Assembly (NCBI RefSeq): GCF_015832195.1
Contig: NC_052026.1
Coordinates: 16,959,013 to 17,023,012 of the forward strand
From: Motacilla alba alba
Taxonomy: Eukaryota > Chordata > Aves > Passeriformes > Motacillidae
DNA length: 64,000 nucleotides
Reading direction: 5' to 3'
The translations under genes were made by a program, and so were the position numbers. The notes below the pieces were generated by a model. The model ran no database searches and was not told the DNA's origin. It was given only the letters and a program-made list of their open reading frames with translations. Shown here piece after piece: positions 13,559 to 27,300 of this stretch (positions are counted from its first letter, which is position 1; the number at the start of each line of letters is the position of its first letter).

Positions 13559-15489
13559 TGATCTTGTTATTTGTGATGTCCTACTTGCCAAATGCTCTCC
13601 TTGTTCCTTATGGGCGTATTTATGTTACAAACGGAATTGGTTTGTGGTCTTACTGTACCCTTTAAAAATGAGCAGAATGAAATCTGTACATTGCAAGGGA
13701 AATAACTCCCTGGTGCAACCACAAATGAAAGTAGGGGCTTGATATCTTATGATTAGGTGGAAATTTTTCTGAAACTGTTAGTATTTCTCCTTATGTCTTT
13801 CATTCCCTGTAATTCATTCTGGCTTTTTGATGGCAAAACATATTGAGTGCAACTTCAATAATTTCCCAAGTGCTGTTTGTAGCTTGTGTCATCATGCAAC
13901 TTACAGTTGATGGGCTTTGAATGTGTCTTTCTGAATCAGCACCTAACACAGGCTTTCTATTTTGCTGCATCTGTGCCCCAGTAAGAGGGCTGCTACTGTG
14001 GAGGGCATTCTACATGATACTTGCCATGATATTTATTCTCTGAAAAAAAAAGTCATTTCAGTGTAAAAGTGTAACAGAGAGACCTTTTCATCTCACCATT
14101 AGAGCAATTCTAAACTTCATGAATTTGGCTGTAGCCAGTGAGCTGGGCTTGTATTGTGCCTGTGTTCTCAAGAGATTTAATGGCTTTGTTAAAAGAAAGT
14201 TTTAATGCCATTAAGTCAGGTGTGGAGATAGTTGTAATTCCAGCATTTGCTTGTTTTCCTGCATTTCAGCAGAATCTGGATGTTCTGTATCAGAGACCCA
14301 GTATATTGCTTATCTTTTTAGAGCAGTTCTTGTATTTCCTATTTGGAGGAAGATGAAATATTTTCATTGGGTATTGGGCTCTTTTTTGTTCCTTTATGAT
14401 ATCGGCTCCTACTTATTGAAATGTCAGCTCTGTCCTGTGATGAGAACAGTGATTCAAATGCTGACCTGGGAGGAGCTACCTGCAGCCATTTGCAAGACCA
14501 CTTTATTATCCTCATTTAAGTGTCCTTTAAAATTCTTCTCTGTTGTAAGGAATCAGTAACTTCACTCTGGAGTTATTGGAAAGCAGTAGTAATTGGGACT
14601 ATCTTCCACTCCTCTCTGAATTATTTGTTGTGTCCTAGGCTGGATGCCTGGGGCATGAGATTTTTTCTTCTGAATTTGTGTGTGTACTGGCCCTGACCTG
14701 GGGAATCCTTCCACAGTGTGTGCAAGTAACAAGCACTGATGTAAACCCTAGAGAACTTGTCAAGGCATCAGATCAATCTGAGCAAGCTTAGCATGAAACA
14801 TTCAAGGTATTGACTCTGCACCTGAATCTCTTGAATGTGCTCGTGACACTGGTATGAATTCACAGGCAGATTTCCTAATGGTGTTTCCTGTTTTGCTCCC
14901 TTCTGACACTCACCAATTAGTGAATAAAAGGCAGCTTTGAGAGCGAGATTGGAGAAGGAAATGTATTCATCCTATCCAGATTTAAGAGCCCAAGTTAGAT
15001 ACCTAGGCTTTCCAATGGTAATTCAGCCTTTAGTAGGCAAATGAAAGCATCTAAATTAGGAATCTGCTTCTTTCTTCTGCCAGTATCGTGAAGCTGTGTG
15101 CCTGGTTTTGACAAGTTCTGTAATGTGAATAATCTAAGCTGCTGTCTCATTTATTTTTCAAGCCCCTGTGAGCATCAAATGGGAAGACTGGGCTGTAACA
15201 GACCTCTAAACTCCTTCACTGGGGACTTTAGAGTGCCCCCATCTGCATGCAAGTTGTGAAAGAGGAGGGATTAGTCTGTAGTGAAAGACCCAAGAGGCTG
15301 GTTATGCTGGAGGAGAATGTTAACAGAACTCTCTACGCTCTTTGTTTTGTTTCCCTTTCCGTGAGAACTGGGCAAATAGCTCACTGGAAGGGTTCAGTTA
15401 ATGAATAGGAAAGAAGTAAGAGTTTTGCTAATTGGTTTTCAGGCCTCTGAACTGTATGAGTAGAGACCAAGTGAGCATAATTTAACTCT

Positions 15490-15660
15490 CTTCTCCTTGC
15501 AATCATTACACAAATACTCTGTGCGTTTTAATGATTTCACTTGGTAAACCTTTGCAATGTGGGTTTTTTGACCCTGTGCCACTCCTTACGGCAGAGATAA
15601 AAAAGAGAAGATATTTTGAAGTAACATCTTAAATCTGGCGCAAAAATGGGACCTGTAAGG
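15490..15660. promoter_or_regulatory. Candidate conserved non-coding element
   Basis: This AT-rich stretch retains three CpGs (15524, 15589, 15639) in a window where CpG is rare. It contains 'atctggcgcaaaa', similar to E2F-type GGCGC sites, and 'gtgcgttttaatgatttcac', with a homeodomain-like core. CpG retention and motif density suggest selection, but this is composition-based inference only. Orientation and target gene are unknown. Confidence 0.25.
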
Positions 15661-15663
15661 GTT

Positions 15664-15682
15664 TGTGTGTGTGTTTTTTTTT
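15664..15682. repeat. Short (TG)n / poly-T simple repeat
   Basis: A TGTGTGTGTG run is followed directly by a run of nine or more T. It is too short to be more than an ordinary microsatellite seed. Confidence 0.8.
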
Positions 15683-18600
15683 CTATTTGCATGTTATACC
15701 ATGGCACTTAGAGACACAACACTTTATTCTGTTTTATGACACAGGATGCATCTCTGGCTGATATACTGGAGGCCAGGCTGCTTTAATGCTGTCAGCCTGC
15801 ATTAATGTACAACTTCAATGAATACTGGCCAAGTGAGACATGGGATGAATAAGTCAAGTGGCAAAATAATGTCAAATCCCACAGCTTGTCTTCTACAAGC
15901 TGACAGTTATTTATTAACAATTAGATCCAAATATCTTATTCAGAAGCAACAATATGCTTTGTGAGCAAGGAAAGTGGAGACAACTGGTCTTTGCTGGAGT
16001 GTTTTGCTTACAAATGAGAAATCTGTGTCTTTTTGAGGATAATTCTACAGAAATACCCATGAAATCTTTGAATGCTCAGATGGTTTTTCCTGGGAAAGAG
16101 CTGCTGAAATCCACAAGTGAAATACAAGTTATGGGTGCGCTTGTAGAGATTTGAATTTTTAGCAGCATGTTGTTTGTAATTCAGCTTGGGCCATGAGCTT
16201 CAGTGTTTTTCGTCAGCAGCTTCTGGTGCTGAGTTACTGGATCTATGCAGAAAGGAGTTAAAAAAAAAGGTACTTACCATCCATAGTGCAGTTATACACC
16301 CAATATCCTTTCCTCAGTGAAATGAATGCTTTATGAAAGGGTCTCATTTTCTCAGAATATTCTTAATTTAGACTAATTAAATTTTGATATTCAAAAGTTG
16401 GTTTCTCACCATACAAAATGCACAATTTTACTATAAGTCCAAAAACTTCCATCTTCATTCTCCGTGGGTGTGTGCTCCTCTAGGGAGATGTCTGTTCCAG
16501 CAGCAGGAAGGGGACAAATCCTGGCACCTGGGCAATAATGGGCAGAGCTAAAGCCATGGGGCCCTTGGGGTGTGAGTGTTGGCAGGTGCTGAGCTTTGGC
16601 ATGGGATGCAAACTCATATCAGAGGATGCATGCAAACAGGGAAAAGAAAGCATTGAAGGAACAGGGCAATGTATGACAATTGTCAGTTGGTTGTGGTAGG
16701 CGCTCTTGGGAGAGCATTAAGACGGTCTTAAGTTGATTCCGTAGACCTGAAGGAACACTTAGAAGGATTTGATCTCCTTCTTTTCTCTCTGTTGAGATTT
16801 TTTTTTTCTCCAAAAAGAGAAATGTTGACTCTGTGACTGTTTTGGTGCAGCACCTTTTGCCCTTTTAGTGCAGGGGTTAAGCAAATATCACAGGCTGCAA
16901 TGCAGTTTGTTCTTGGAGAGGATGATGATGATAACAGAGTATTCAGGTGCACAATAGTGGTGAGAGACAGCCACATACAGGACTTGTAGCTCAGCCAACA
17001 CTAAAACTGCCAAGTGAAGGGGTGGTTCTGGTTGTCCATGCTTTTCCAGTCACCTCATCCTTCTGAAAACAGCTAATTAGGCCATGTGCTCATGATCTGC
17101 AGAAACAAATTAAACTGGACTTCAGACTTCAACAGTGATGATGGTGGTGTCTCTTCTACTGCACAACTAGCTGCTGGATGAAAAATACCAGTGCTTGCAC
17201 AGCCTGTACACTGATTTATTGAGCCTTTGGAGTGTTCTGCAGTGCTGGCAGTGCTCTCTGTCACAGCTCTGTTACCCACAGGTTTAGATACCTGCCTCTT
17301 CAAGTACTCAGGGTGCTGCAATCTTTGGTCTATCTCCTCTTGATTATTTTGTTAGAAGAGGTTCTTGAGGAAAGATGCTTTTCAAAACTTGTCCCACTAT
17401 AGAGTGCATCCTCTTCCTCTTATAATTCCTAGTGCTAAGCCAGAGGTACATTTGGACAAAAGTTGTCTGGATGTTCAGGAACTGGTGTGAAAGAGGTTAG
17501 AACATAGCAAAGATGAGTGGGGGGAGGAGGGCATGTATTCAATAAAAATACAATTTATACAATAAAAAGGGTCTAATGCTTGAAAGAATAAAGATCCAGA
17601 GGCAGCTCTGGGTCAAGGGTTCATTCCAATTCTTCCTTACAATCCAGAGATGAATGCCCTGCTCTCTCTGCTTTTATCTCACCCACTTATCCTGGCAGAA
17701 GTGGTGACTGCTATTGCTCAGGACAGGTTCAGGGTGCCTGAGGAATTGGGAATTCTTGTGCTGAGTGCAGGGCACACCCTCAGAGCAGAGCCCGGGGCTT
17801 GCCTGGCTCTCCTGTGACAGTGAGGCATCTATTAACAAACCCTGACAAACCACATGCTTTGGAAATCCTTCTACAGGCCTGCTTCTGATGCTCACACCAG
17901 GAATACTGGGCTCTGCTGTGCTCCCACCAGCAAGAATTTTAATGGGATTTTCCCCCTGTCTAACTGCTCATTTGACAATTTATCTCGATGGTTTCTTGGC
18001 ATCTTTTCTCAGTTCTCATGCCAGATCTACTAATACCTGCAAAAAATTGGCTTTTGACCTTGCTGCCGCAAATTCAGCATCTATGAATGACTAATTGAAT
18101 TCTGGGTACCAGGTGGGAATGTCAGTGCATGCTACAGTGAGTCCATGGCAGTCAAGCAGGTGTAATTCTGCTTGTCATGGATGGAAAAATAGGAGGGCAC
18201 AGCAGCTGGGGAGGGTGGGTTGCTGGTTTCTGTTCTGCTTCCTTGGCTGAGATGGAGCAAGGTGTTGCTGATATGAGCACCACTTGGTTTGAAAACTGAA
18301 GTCTGAATTAAAAAATATTTTAAAAATCCAGATAGTGTTCCTTATTGTCAGAGTTTTGTTCCCAGTTGTCAGAGTTTTGAGATGTTTAATCAGCAGTTTC
18401 ATTAAATTGCTGTTAATGTACAATGTTTGTCCTAGGAGTTAGGAGTGACTGCCTGTGGTGTTTTGTTACTTTGTATTCCCACATATCATGTGAAATGTGA
18501 TACTGAGATCTCTTCTAACTAATGTTAAGCTCTAGCAAGGCACTATTGTAGCTCTATACAAGAACTTACTGTCTCTGTTCTATAACCTTAACTGTAAAAA

Positions 18601-20817
18601 CAGAACATCTGGGCTGCTGTTGTTACTAGGTTGGGTGGCAGGGTAATAGTGGCTCTCAAATTAGTGAACTTTGTACAGTGTTTTACACTATAAGGTTTCT
18701 GCAAATGGAGCATCCTGAAAAAACCCAACTATGGCAACTCTAAATGGGAAAACTATACCTTCATTCAGTTTGTGGCTTGGATATGAGACAAGTAGAAATT
18801 ATTCCAGCCCTTTGCATGATTCCAAATGCTCCACTTTGAGGATGGCAACATCCACAGGAGAATTGTCTTAAATATCTGCTACAATTCCTGGTTTTTACAT
18901 GAATTTTGATATCTGTTCCAACAGATGTCACCAGCTGGAATGAGCAAGTGCAAGACTTGTCCTTGCTTTTTAAATTAAATTTTGTAAAACTTGTCATTGT
19001 AACAAGCTTAGTTTCTATCCTGTTTTCTTCACTGTCTCTGTGCATGACACTGATCACTTGCTGCATGTTCTCTGTAGTTTTGTCCTCTGAAAAATGTTTT
19101 AATATAGTTGAGAATTCTTTTAATGAGAGAAAGGGAGACTTAAGGACAGAGGAAGATCAGTGGCTATTCTCAGACTGACATGATTGTTGAAAGCATTGAC
19201 AGACACAGCCTTTGATCTGGTTATCTGAGAAGTTTTCCTTTTCAGTGCTGGAGCAGGAGCAGTCAGACTACCATGTTCAAACAGTGTAGTTCATTCCATT
19301 ATCCAAGAACACTCCTTTAATAACGTAATTCTTTCTAGAAATCTTAATTCATTTCATCTTAAAACTTCATATACCAATTGCCAAACTTTTCAACAACTTA
19401 GGAATGTCTGTCAGGTTTTGTTAACTTTCAGGCTTAAATCTGTGCCATTCACTTGAAGACATTTTTAGATTCCTTCTTGCAGCAATCCTGTGCAGTTTTA
19501 AATTGTAAACCTTTCTCTGGGAATCCATAAATACAAGTGTGCCATGTTAAATCTGGAAATGTAAAATTTAAGTCTGTAGGGAGAAGGGAGCAGCAGGAGA
19601 TGTTGAACTCCTCTGCCTTTGCAGTGAGCTCTAGGAGCCAGCTCCCAGTGGTGAGATCAGGGAACGGAGTGTGGGAGGATCTGAATTCCCTTCCCATCTT
19701 TCTGCCTGCTCTGGGAAGGTCAAGACTTTCCTCTTTGCTGGCTTCCCACATCCTCAGAATGAAATGCTGGGCAGATTGTCCCTTCCCTGTCATGGGCACG
19801 CTTATGCTGGCAGGGAAAGCTGGGAAAAGAGGGAGCCTGTTGTCTTCCTTGCTGCTTGTAGAGCTGGTCCCAGCAGTTTATGGAAGTTTATGCTCTTATA
19901 GAAAGACAATCAGAAGTTGAAAGCTGTCTCTGCTGCTTTCTCTTTTTCTATTTTAATCCTCTGTTTTTAGAGAGGATAAAACTGGTTATGCCCTTTTTTC
20001 TTTCCTTGCTTTGTCTCTTGATGCTGTTATTTTCAGCCTGCTCTTCTCTGTGCAGGTAACCTGGTTGTATAGGGAAAAAAGGCTTCTCCTTTAGCATGAA
20101 AGTGAAATTTCAGCTTCTACTGTAAAATGCAAGTATTGTTCCTACATGTGAATATACTAACATAACTGAAGTGAAAAAACACTACTGCTATGAAATTATA
20201 GGGAGCTTCTTTGGCTACAATTGACTCAGGCTCTTGAATGTAACTAATAAAAGGAAGCTTCCTCATTCCTCCCCAAAAAGTATCCACTGTGCAGATTTGA
20301 GGTATGATCAGATAACCATGTAGCAATTTAAAATTAAGATATTTTAATGTCTTTAAAGAGCACAGAAATACTATGAAATGTGGTTCCTCAGAACAGCAGG
20401 GACCGACCATATCAAACTTTGCTCTGTGACTGTTTCTGACTCTGGGCAATGAGATCACTCAGCATACACACAATGTGAGTTAATTTTGTAAACAGTTGAT
20501 AAAAAGGTTACTAAAATTGCTGATACTCTCTCTGTTGTCTTCAGTGTGGTGTGCATAATGTTCTGTTCATGGTGGTTATGAAAGGGTTGAGGTTACACTG
20601 AACCAAACCAGCTGTGACATTTTTATTTAGCTGCAATCTTATGAATCATCAACCATTGTAAACTAACTTCTGGTTTTGTTATTTGAAGAAAAGTTTCAAT
20701 AGGAAAACTTGTCATATATTAACTTTGAAATAATTGAAAGTACCAGAGACTCTTTGCAAAGGCTTTTCGGCTCATTTAATTAAAGCTCACCTTCCTCCTG
20801 GAAGAACTTATTAAAGC

Positions 20818-20849
20818 AAGTTTGTAAGTGGTAATACCACTTACAACTT
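20818..20849. repeat. Near-perfect hairpin with paired AAGTGG/CCACTT cores
   Basis: Two 12-bp arms, 'ttgtaagtggta' (20822-20833) and 'taccacttacaa' (20835-20846), are exact reverse complements around a single A. The stem can be extended by three more pairs if one T (20821) is bulged. Each arm carries CCACTTA/TAAGTGG, close to NKX2-class homeodomain sites. The loop is too short for a microRNA precursor, so a paired protein-binding site or a replication-generated inverted repeat is more likely. Confidence 0.55.
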
Positions 20850-23800
20850 TGGAAGTGGCATGACTTGTATCTTCTAGTAGGCTGGGCAATAAACTTGTAT
20901 GTATATGCCCAAAACCTACCAGGGTCAGTAATTTTAATAGTTCCTTACAACTGAAATAATTGACTGGTTTCTCTGCTGCTGTTTCAGATGGTTGTAATTG
21001 GAATATTTTGTCTAAGTGCTTGTAAAGTGTGACAGATTTCAGAGCTCACCAGTTTGGAGCAGAGGTGTTCCAGCTGTGGGCAAGTCCTATGGATGCTACT
21101 CTGAAGCTCCATAAAAACCAGGCAGAGCTGGGATAAATAAATGCTGAGTGGACTACAAAATGGTTAAACCTACAGAATGGTTGGGGTGCTAGAGCACAAA
21201 TCACACAGCCATACATCGTGCTTTACTGTAGTCTGTGCAAAGAGAAGTTTATTGAGAGATTTGTTATGCAAATAAAATGTCATAAGAGCTGGCACTTCAA
21301 AGGCCTGTGCGTGCATTTGCCATATAATTGCCTGGAGAAAAAGGCTGTTTGGATGTTGAGCCTTTATTTGCATTTGGAGGATTAGCAGACTGTTTACTTT
21401 ACTACCCTTAGCCTTTAAGTGCTCTTAAGCTGTTTTTCCAAGAGAGCTGAATTTATTCAGTGTAACTTGTTGATTGACACAGCAAGAGGAGCACGTCAAC
21501 CAAACGTGCAGGACCTTGCAGCAAACAGCTCCTTTCCTTTGCGACCTTGTAACATGTAATGGAACCAGTGGATTTGAATTAAAAAATAAATAAATACAGA
21601 TTATTACTAGCATTACAGATTTCCCAAGGAAAAAAATGTACCCAGATGAGGATAAAGATTAGAGCTGACAGAATAACATTTCTTCCCTGTTAACTTTATC
21701 ATACCTTAAAAATATTCAGTGCATATAATTTATTTTCATTTTCATTATCTTCCCAGCTTAGGTGACACGTTCAGCTTCCAGAGAAGTTAATGGAAATCTC
21801 AGTACTGACTTCAGAGGACTTTAGGTCAGGCTCTAAATGACAAAGAATGAGCCCCAAATATTTATGCATATTTATGGATTGAGTGAAAATTTGTTAATGA
21901 AATGTTCATACACGCTTCATTCCAGGCTGGCTGCACATTCCTCTCAGAAAGCACATAAGGGCTTTTCTTTTAGTGTTCAGTTAAAAGCTGACCAAAAAGT
22001 CAATGAGATTTTGCTGGAATGAGGCTTTTGGGATTTGGGCAGTATTCATGTACACAGATCTTTATATTTATTGCTAAGGATTGATGCATGATGAACAGCC
22101 ACTTCGTGCATGAAGAAAGATGTATAACTTAGACTTTGATCCCAGCCGTCCTCTTCACCATGTCACACACCCTGACTAGCTGTGACTGTTCCCCAACAGG
22201 AGCCCCAGGTTGTCCTTATTGCTTCCGACCTGCCAGTTTTTCCTCTGAAACTTGAGTAAAAAGAAACACTTGACTCTGACAGTTTAACAACAGATTGGCT
22301 TCTTTATGCTAATTCAAAGCTCTTGCGTTTGAGAAGGAAGCGTGTGGCAGCTGGTGGGAAAGCGGAATCCTTGTGCTCTAGGAGGCCACATCTTCCAGGC
22401 TGAGCAGCTGCTGTCAGGAGATATCAATCATTGTGCCAAAACACCTTGACAGTGCCCTCTTGACTGTCATTTTCAGAAGCAAAAATTGGATTAGATATGA
22501 CAAATGGGTCTTTCCTACAGAAAGACTGGTGTCCTTTAGCCTGTGCAAGTACAGTTCTTTTGTCTGTGTGATATGTAATCTGTAAAACCATGGATTATGA
22601 ATTTTTCCTCTTCATCTAATATGGAAACAAATGAGCTTTTTCCCTCTCCTGTCCTTCTAAAGTTATTCATTGAACATTTAATCGGACTACTTATATTTGT
22701 ATCTTTTCACTTTTCTGACTTTGAGGCTCTGTTTCAAAATGTGCCTTGGCATCAGGACTTGATTTAAGCCTCCTCTCTGGTTTTATAGTGAACACTGCTA
22801 AAAAGAATGTATCTGTATTTTAGATACACAGGTGAGAAAACATTTTTGTACAAAGCATAATTGGGGCTGACTGGCATGGAGAAGGTCATTTCTCAGCCTT
22901 GCTATTGCCTGAGGGAGATTATGTCTAAATTATCAGCACCTAGCTGTGCCATTCACTATTGCTTAGCAAATTACTTTTAAAAATAGAGATAAGCATTTGC
23001 TCTCAGACACTGGAGCATCATTCCCTCTGTGCACACACTTCATCACACCTGGACCACAGACTGATGCTGTCCTGATCTGGGCCCTCTTTAAGAGACAGGA
23101 GACATGACCTGTGCAATTTTGCAGAGGATTTGACTTCTGTGGTAAAGGCTAAGAGGTAGAGCCATTTTGGCTTTATAGTGGGACATTCACCTGAGAGTTG
23201 GTGGCTATTAATTCTTCTCTCTCCAATATGAATTTTTATTATATTAACTTAGCTAATTGGTTGCTCGTGATTCCTTCCCCTAGAGACTTCTCTCTGCCAG
23301 TCTTCAATTGAAAGCAAAATTTGCACTGTTCCTTACTATAGGCCTGAAGGAAAAGCCCCTTGGATTAGGTTTATGAGACAGAATGGTTCTGTTTGAGCAG
23401 CCCTAACTGAAATATGGCCCAAATCCTTCCATTCATAACCTCCTCTGGTGTTCCTTGCATGTGAACACTGGTGGTACTATTGGCTTGCACTTGTAGCTTT
23501 GTGCTTTCAGCATAGGGATTGGCAGAACAGATGACTTCTCTGATTGCTACAATTTAATAGGTTCCAGATAGATGAAGCAGCTGCTTGTTTGTGCATCAAT
23601 TCTCTACTTTTATCAGTCATTAAGTGTGCAATTAAGAACATGCTTTTGGAAAGGCTGGTGATGCCTGTGCCCTTGATACACCCTGAACACCTCAGAACAG
23701 ATGTCTACAGTCTAACAGGAGTGAATGTTTGGTTACATAGGAGCTGAAGGTGTTGCAAATGGAACAGATTTGAGAAATGAAAAAGGTATCTTTAGCTCTC

Positions 23801-24372
23801 AAACAAGCCTTTTGTCTTCCTGTGATCAAGGAGCAAAGAGCTTGTGAGAAGAGGGACAGGTTTTATAGCCTGGTATCTTCCCATGTGCTGTTGACCCCCC
23901 CCAAGACAGCTGGTTTTTGGGCCCAGGCAGTTTTGTGCCCATAGCTATTGCTGTATGGGTGCAGGACACTGGTGCTGCAGGAGCCTTCTGGAAATCCCTC
24001 TGCCATCAAGCAGAGAGCTGGCATGCAAAGCCAGAGGGAATGTGCCAAAGGGGGGGGTAAAGAGCCATTCCTGTGCTGACTAGAGAATAGCCAGAAATTT
24101 TTCTTTCTGGACTTGGGGAATGAACCTTGAGCTGGTTTCTCTTAGAACCATGAGCATTTCACTTGAACTGAAATGCCAGGGTGCAGCAGCAACTGCACCA
24201 GCCTTGTCATCAAATTCTAAATGGGATTCACTTCTGGGATGTGACAGAGTGTCCTGGTTGCTGTTCCCAAATGCAATTAGTCTGAATGCAATTTGTATTT
24301 TCAACAAGTTAGGAATTACTCTTGATCTGGCCATTGTCACCATCTGTGCTGTGCTTTGGGCACATCATTGAG
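20850..24372. other. Non-coding unique sequence, no gene found
   Basis: No gene found; the longest open frame is 87 codons (24080-24343, minus). A C8 run (23895-23902) and a G8 run (24050-24057) bracket a slightly GC-richer 150-bp segment, with no further symmetry around them. The motif cluster at 22411-22469 is treated separately. Confidence 0.6.
22300..22500. promoter_or_regulatory. Candidate regulatory element with TALE-homeodomain-type motifs
   Basis: Within 60 bp there are three TGACAG/CTGTCA cores (22411-22416, 22447-22452, 22464-22469), typical of MEIS/PREP/TGIF factors, and one ATCAATCA (22423-22430), the reverse complement of a PBX-type TGATTGAT. The last two TGACAG cores form an inverted pair, tgacagt at 22447-22453 and actgtca at 22463-22469. 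A 'gctaattcaaag' lies upstream at about 22309. CpGs are kept at 22326, 22341 and 22364. The combination resembles PBX/MEIS-bound developmental enhancers, but function is inferred from motifs alone. Confidence 0.35.
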
Positions 24373-24388
24373 GTGTGTGTGTGTGTGT
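24373..24388. repeat. (GT)8 microsatellite
   Basis: Eight uninterrupted GT units. This is a short dinucleotide repeat, likely polymorphic at most mildly. Confidence 0.9.
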
Positions 24389-27300
24389 TCAGCAATTATC
24401 ACACCTTGACCAACTGCACACAGAGTGAAAGGTTTGTTGCACAGGTGATGTACTGAGTCTCCTACAGGTGTAGTCATCCTTGGAAGGTTATCCCTGCCAC
24501 TCCAACAGGGAAAACGGGACACCAGGGCATGTTGCATGACGTGATTAATGGATATGTGACTAGCACCCTATGACTTATGATATCATCTCCATTGTCTTGC
24601 TTGAAAATTACCTTCTGCTGCTGTGGAAGGGCAATGTTTCCCCATGTAGTTTATAGCACTCATAAACAACTCCTACCAGCAACTTTGCTGTCGTGTCCTG
24701 TCTCTCACCTTCTCCTTGTACCTGTTTGTAATTGAGGATGTGAAACTGTTCCTGTAAAGTCTCAGTATGAGCTAAGCTGTGAAATCCCAGGGCTCTGCAG
24801 TGAGAGCATTGATCTTCTGCTGACTCATCTGTGATGACAGATACTGGAGTTTTACAGACACGTAGAGTCACTTTTGCTGACTTATTCATTTTAATTTATC
24901 TGGGTTTTATTTGTTCTGGTGACTGTAATTCAAGGTGTTAATATTTCTTGGTGGGAAACAAGAGCAAGAGCAGCTCTCCAGGCTTAGCCATAGTAAAAAT
25001 AGTAAAGGTGAACTTCAGAGAAATATCTCTCTGACTTGCCTGTGCCTGTGCTCAGTTTGGAACAATCAGGGTTCTACATGCTTATGTTGCTCAGTAATTT
25101 AAAATGCAATGCAGTGTGTGAACATATCACTGTGATTCTTATGGAAAATCAAAACATGCACTGACAATCCCTTCTTTTCAGAGTATGAATAGGTTGGAAG
25201 TGTTCAGATGCCTCTTGAAAACTGTAATGTAGGGATGTTTTTTCTCTTTGGTTACATTTTCATTGATACTCACTTTTATAGTTACCCAGCTTGTTTCAAA
25301 GCTTGTCAAACAGTTGATTTGGAAAAAGGAGTTGAGGTGATATGTGTTGACATGAAACTTCTGTTTGCACCCCTTTTATGTTGTCATTACCTGTCTTTGT
25401 TCAGCTGATGCATTTGGAGCTGAGACAAGCTTTGAGTTTTCTTGCTATCTTCTCTGTCTCAAGTTTTCTTTCTGTTCTGCACTCCTGCAGGTCTCCTTGC
25501 CTTCCAGCGTTAGGGATGACTTGTGCTGATGTCAAGGGAGTTGGAATATGTACATTCCATGAGTGCCATGCTATTTAGTCCCAGGAATTTCTCCTGCATC
25601 AGTGCGCTTTTTAGACCTCATCTAAAAGGTTCATTGTGTATTGTGGTTCCTCTTTAGCTGGGCTTCCTAATTTCCCTTTTCATGGTGTGTTGTTGGTTTC
25701 TCTACTCTTTGTACTCTTTCAACAGTTAAGGAAAATCCTCAAGTGTACTGTGACTGGAAGAGCACATTCTGACAATGGAGTTATTTTTTGGTTAAATTTA
25801 TTTGATCATTTGAAGCTGGCAGTGTGTGTCTTGAACACACATGGAATGTGACAAAATATGCTCTAAGCTTTAGGGTGAAGGACAGGTATACAGCTGGCTA
25901 ATTTTATATAACAGTAAATTTCCCTAGAACTGCAAGTGACTAAAAGCTGTAAATACCTGTATTATTCATCCTCCCCTATAATTCTAGAGAAATGTTTGTT
26001 ATTTCTTTCTTTTCAGTAAGAAGTGGTCAAACTGTATGTATTTTATTTTAAAAGAATTTTTGTGCCATATTCCTTGTGTCATGTATTAGCATAGATGCCG
26101 TTTTGTCTATCCTCATTTTGGCAATGCTTTCTCCTGTACATCTGAATGTCAATTCATGGCTTATTTTTTGAGCTGCCTTTTACAATACAGGTAACCATGT
26201 TCATTTTAGAGAGCTTTCTTCCTACACTATTGTACAAATTAATCTGGGGGACAGACAAATCTTGTTTTATGGAGCCACAAAAATTGATGATATTGCTACT
26301 CTATGCGAAAAGATCACTGTGTACAGAGTAATTCAGAGAGTGAGAAACACCTTTAATGAAAAGGATGAACCAAGACAACTTTTTCAGGCACTGTGTCCAC
26401 GTTTTGAGAGTTTCTTTGCTGTTCTTCCCACATAAGGTGTGACCCCACCTTAGTGCCAGCACTGGAGTCACCCTGGAGGATAAGGAGGTGATTTTCTACA
26501 ATGCCAGAGGGCTGCTAGGGGCAAGGAGACTCCACAAAAGCGTGGCTGTGGCCTCTGAGCTGAGGTAGAGGAGAATGGGGCTCCTGGGCTCTCTTAAGAG
26601 CTTGACCTGCTCTCTGCAGGGCTGCTGGTGGCTCTCACAGCTCTCCCTCTGAGAGGCAAGGCAGGGACATGTGCTGTGGCACCTCATCTCATAGGCACTG
26701 ATTTCTTCTTCCTTGTTCTGCCCCTCTTTTTTACCTGCCTGGAACAGGGTTTGTACTGCAGCCCTACAGAACTCTTCTTTGTGTTTGTTCTTCCACCCTT
26801 GGGATGCCAAAATCCAGACCAAATTACACTGCTCTGAAGGTTTGAAGAAGATCTGTGTGAAACAAAGGGGAAAATGGTGAACATTTCACTCCCAGTTTGC
26901 CCTGGTGCCATGCACACAGTGTTTGCATTGCTCACTAGGGCATATTTAAACCAGAAATTGTTCCTCAGATCATTCATTCTGGGCCATCAGGAATTAGAGT
27001 TCTTTCACAATATCTCTGTTGAGACAAATAAGTAGTAATAATTCTAATGGACAATTAACAAAGGGATTGTTGACTGACCACTAGAATTTCAAAGTAAGAT
27101 TCCAGCTTTGGTAACTAAAATACCATCTGGAGGACAGGATTGATTATTCAAAATTGCATTCTGACTGCAATTTGCTGTATTGCCTGAATTCGTCTTTTTA
27201 AATTTCTGTAGGTGTTCATACTGTACAATCTTAATGCATCATCCATGCTTGATACAGCAATAAACAGAGCTGGCAGTATAACACATTTTGTAAAACCATA

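Larger units (their letters stand above)
13559..20817. other. Non-coding unique sequence, no gene found
   Basis: No gene or RNA recognised. The longest open frame is 127 codons on the plus strand (19537-19920), overlapped by a 116-codon minus-strand frame at 19449-19799. Such mutual overlap reflects local base composition. A short (TG)n tract followed by a T-run lies at 15664-15682. The segment 15490-15660 keeps several CpGs in AT-rich surroundings and is treated separately. Confidence 0.6.

Noticed and set aside
23895..24057. C8 and G8 runs as possible inverted-repeat termini of an insertion
   Set aside because: Symmetry does not extend beyond the homopolymers and no target duplication is seen.
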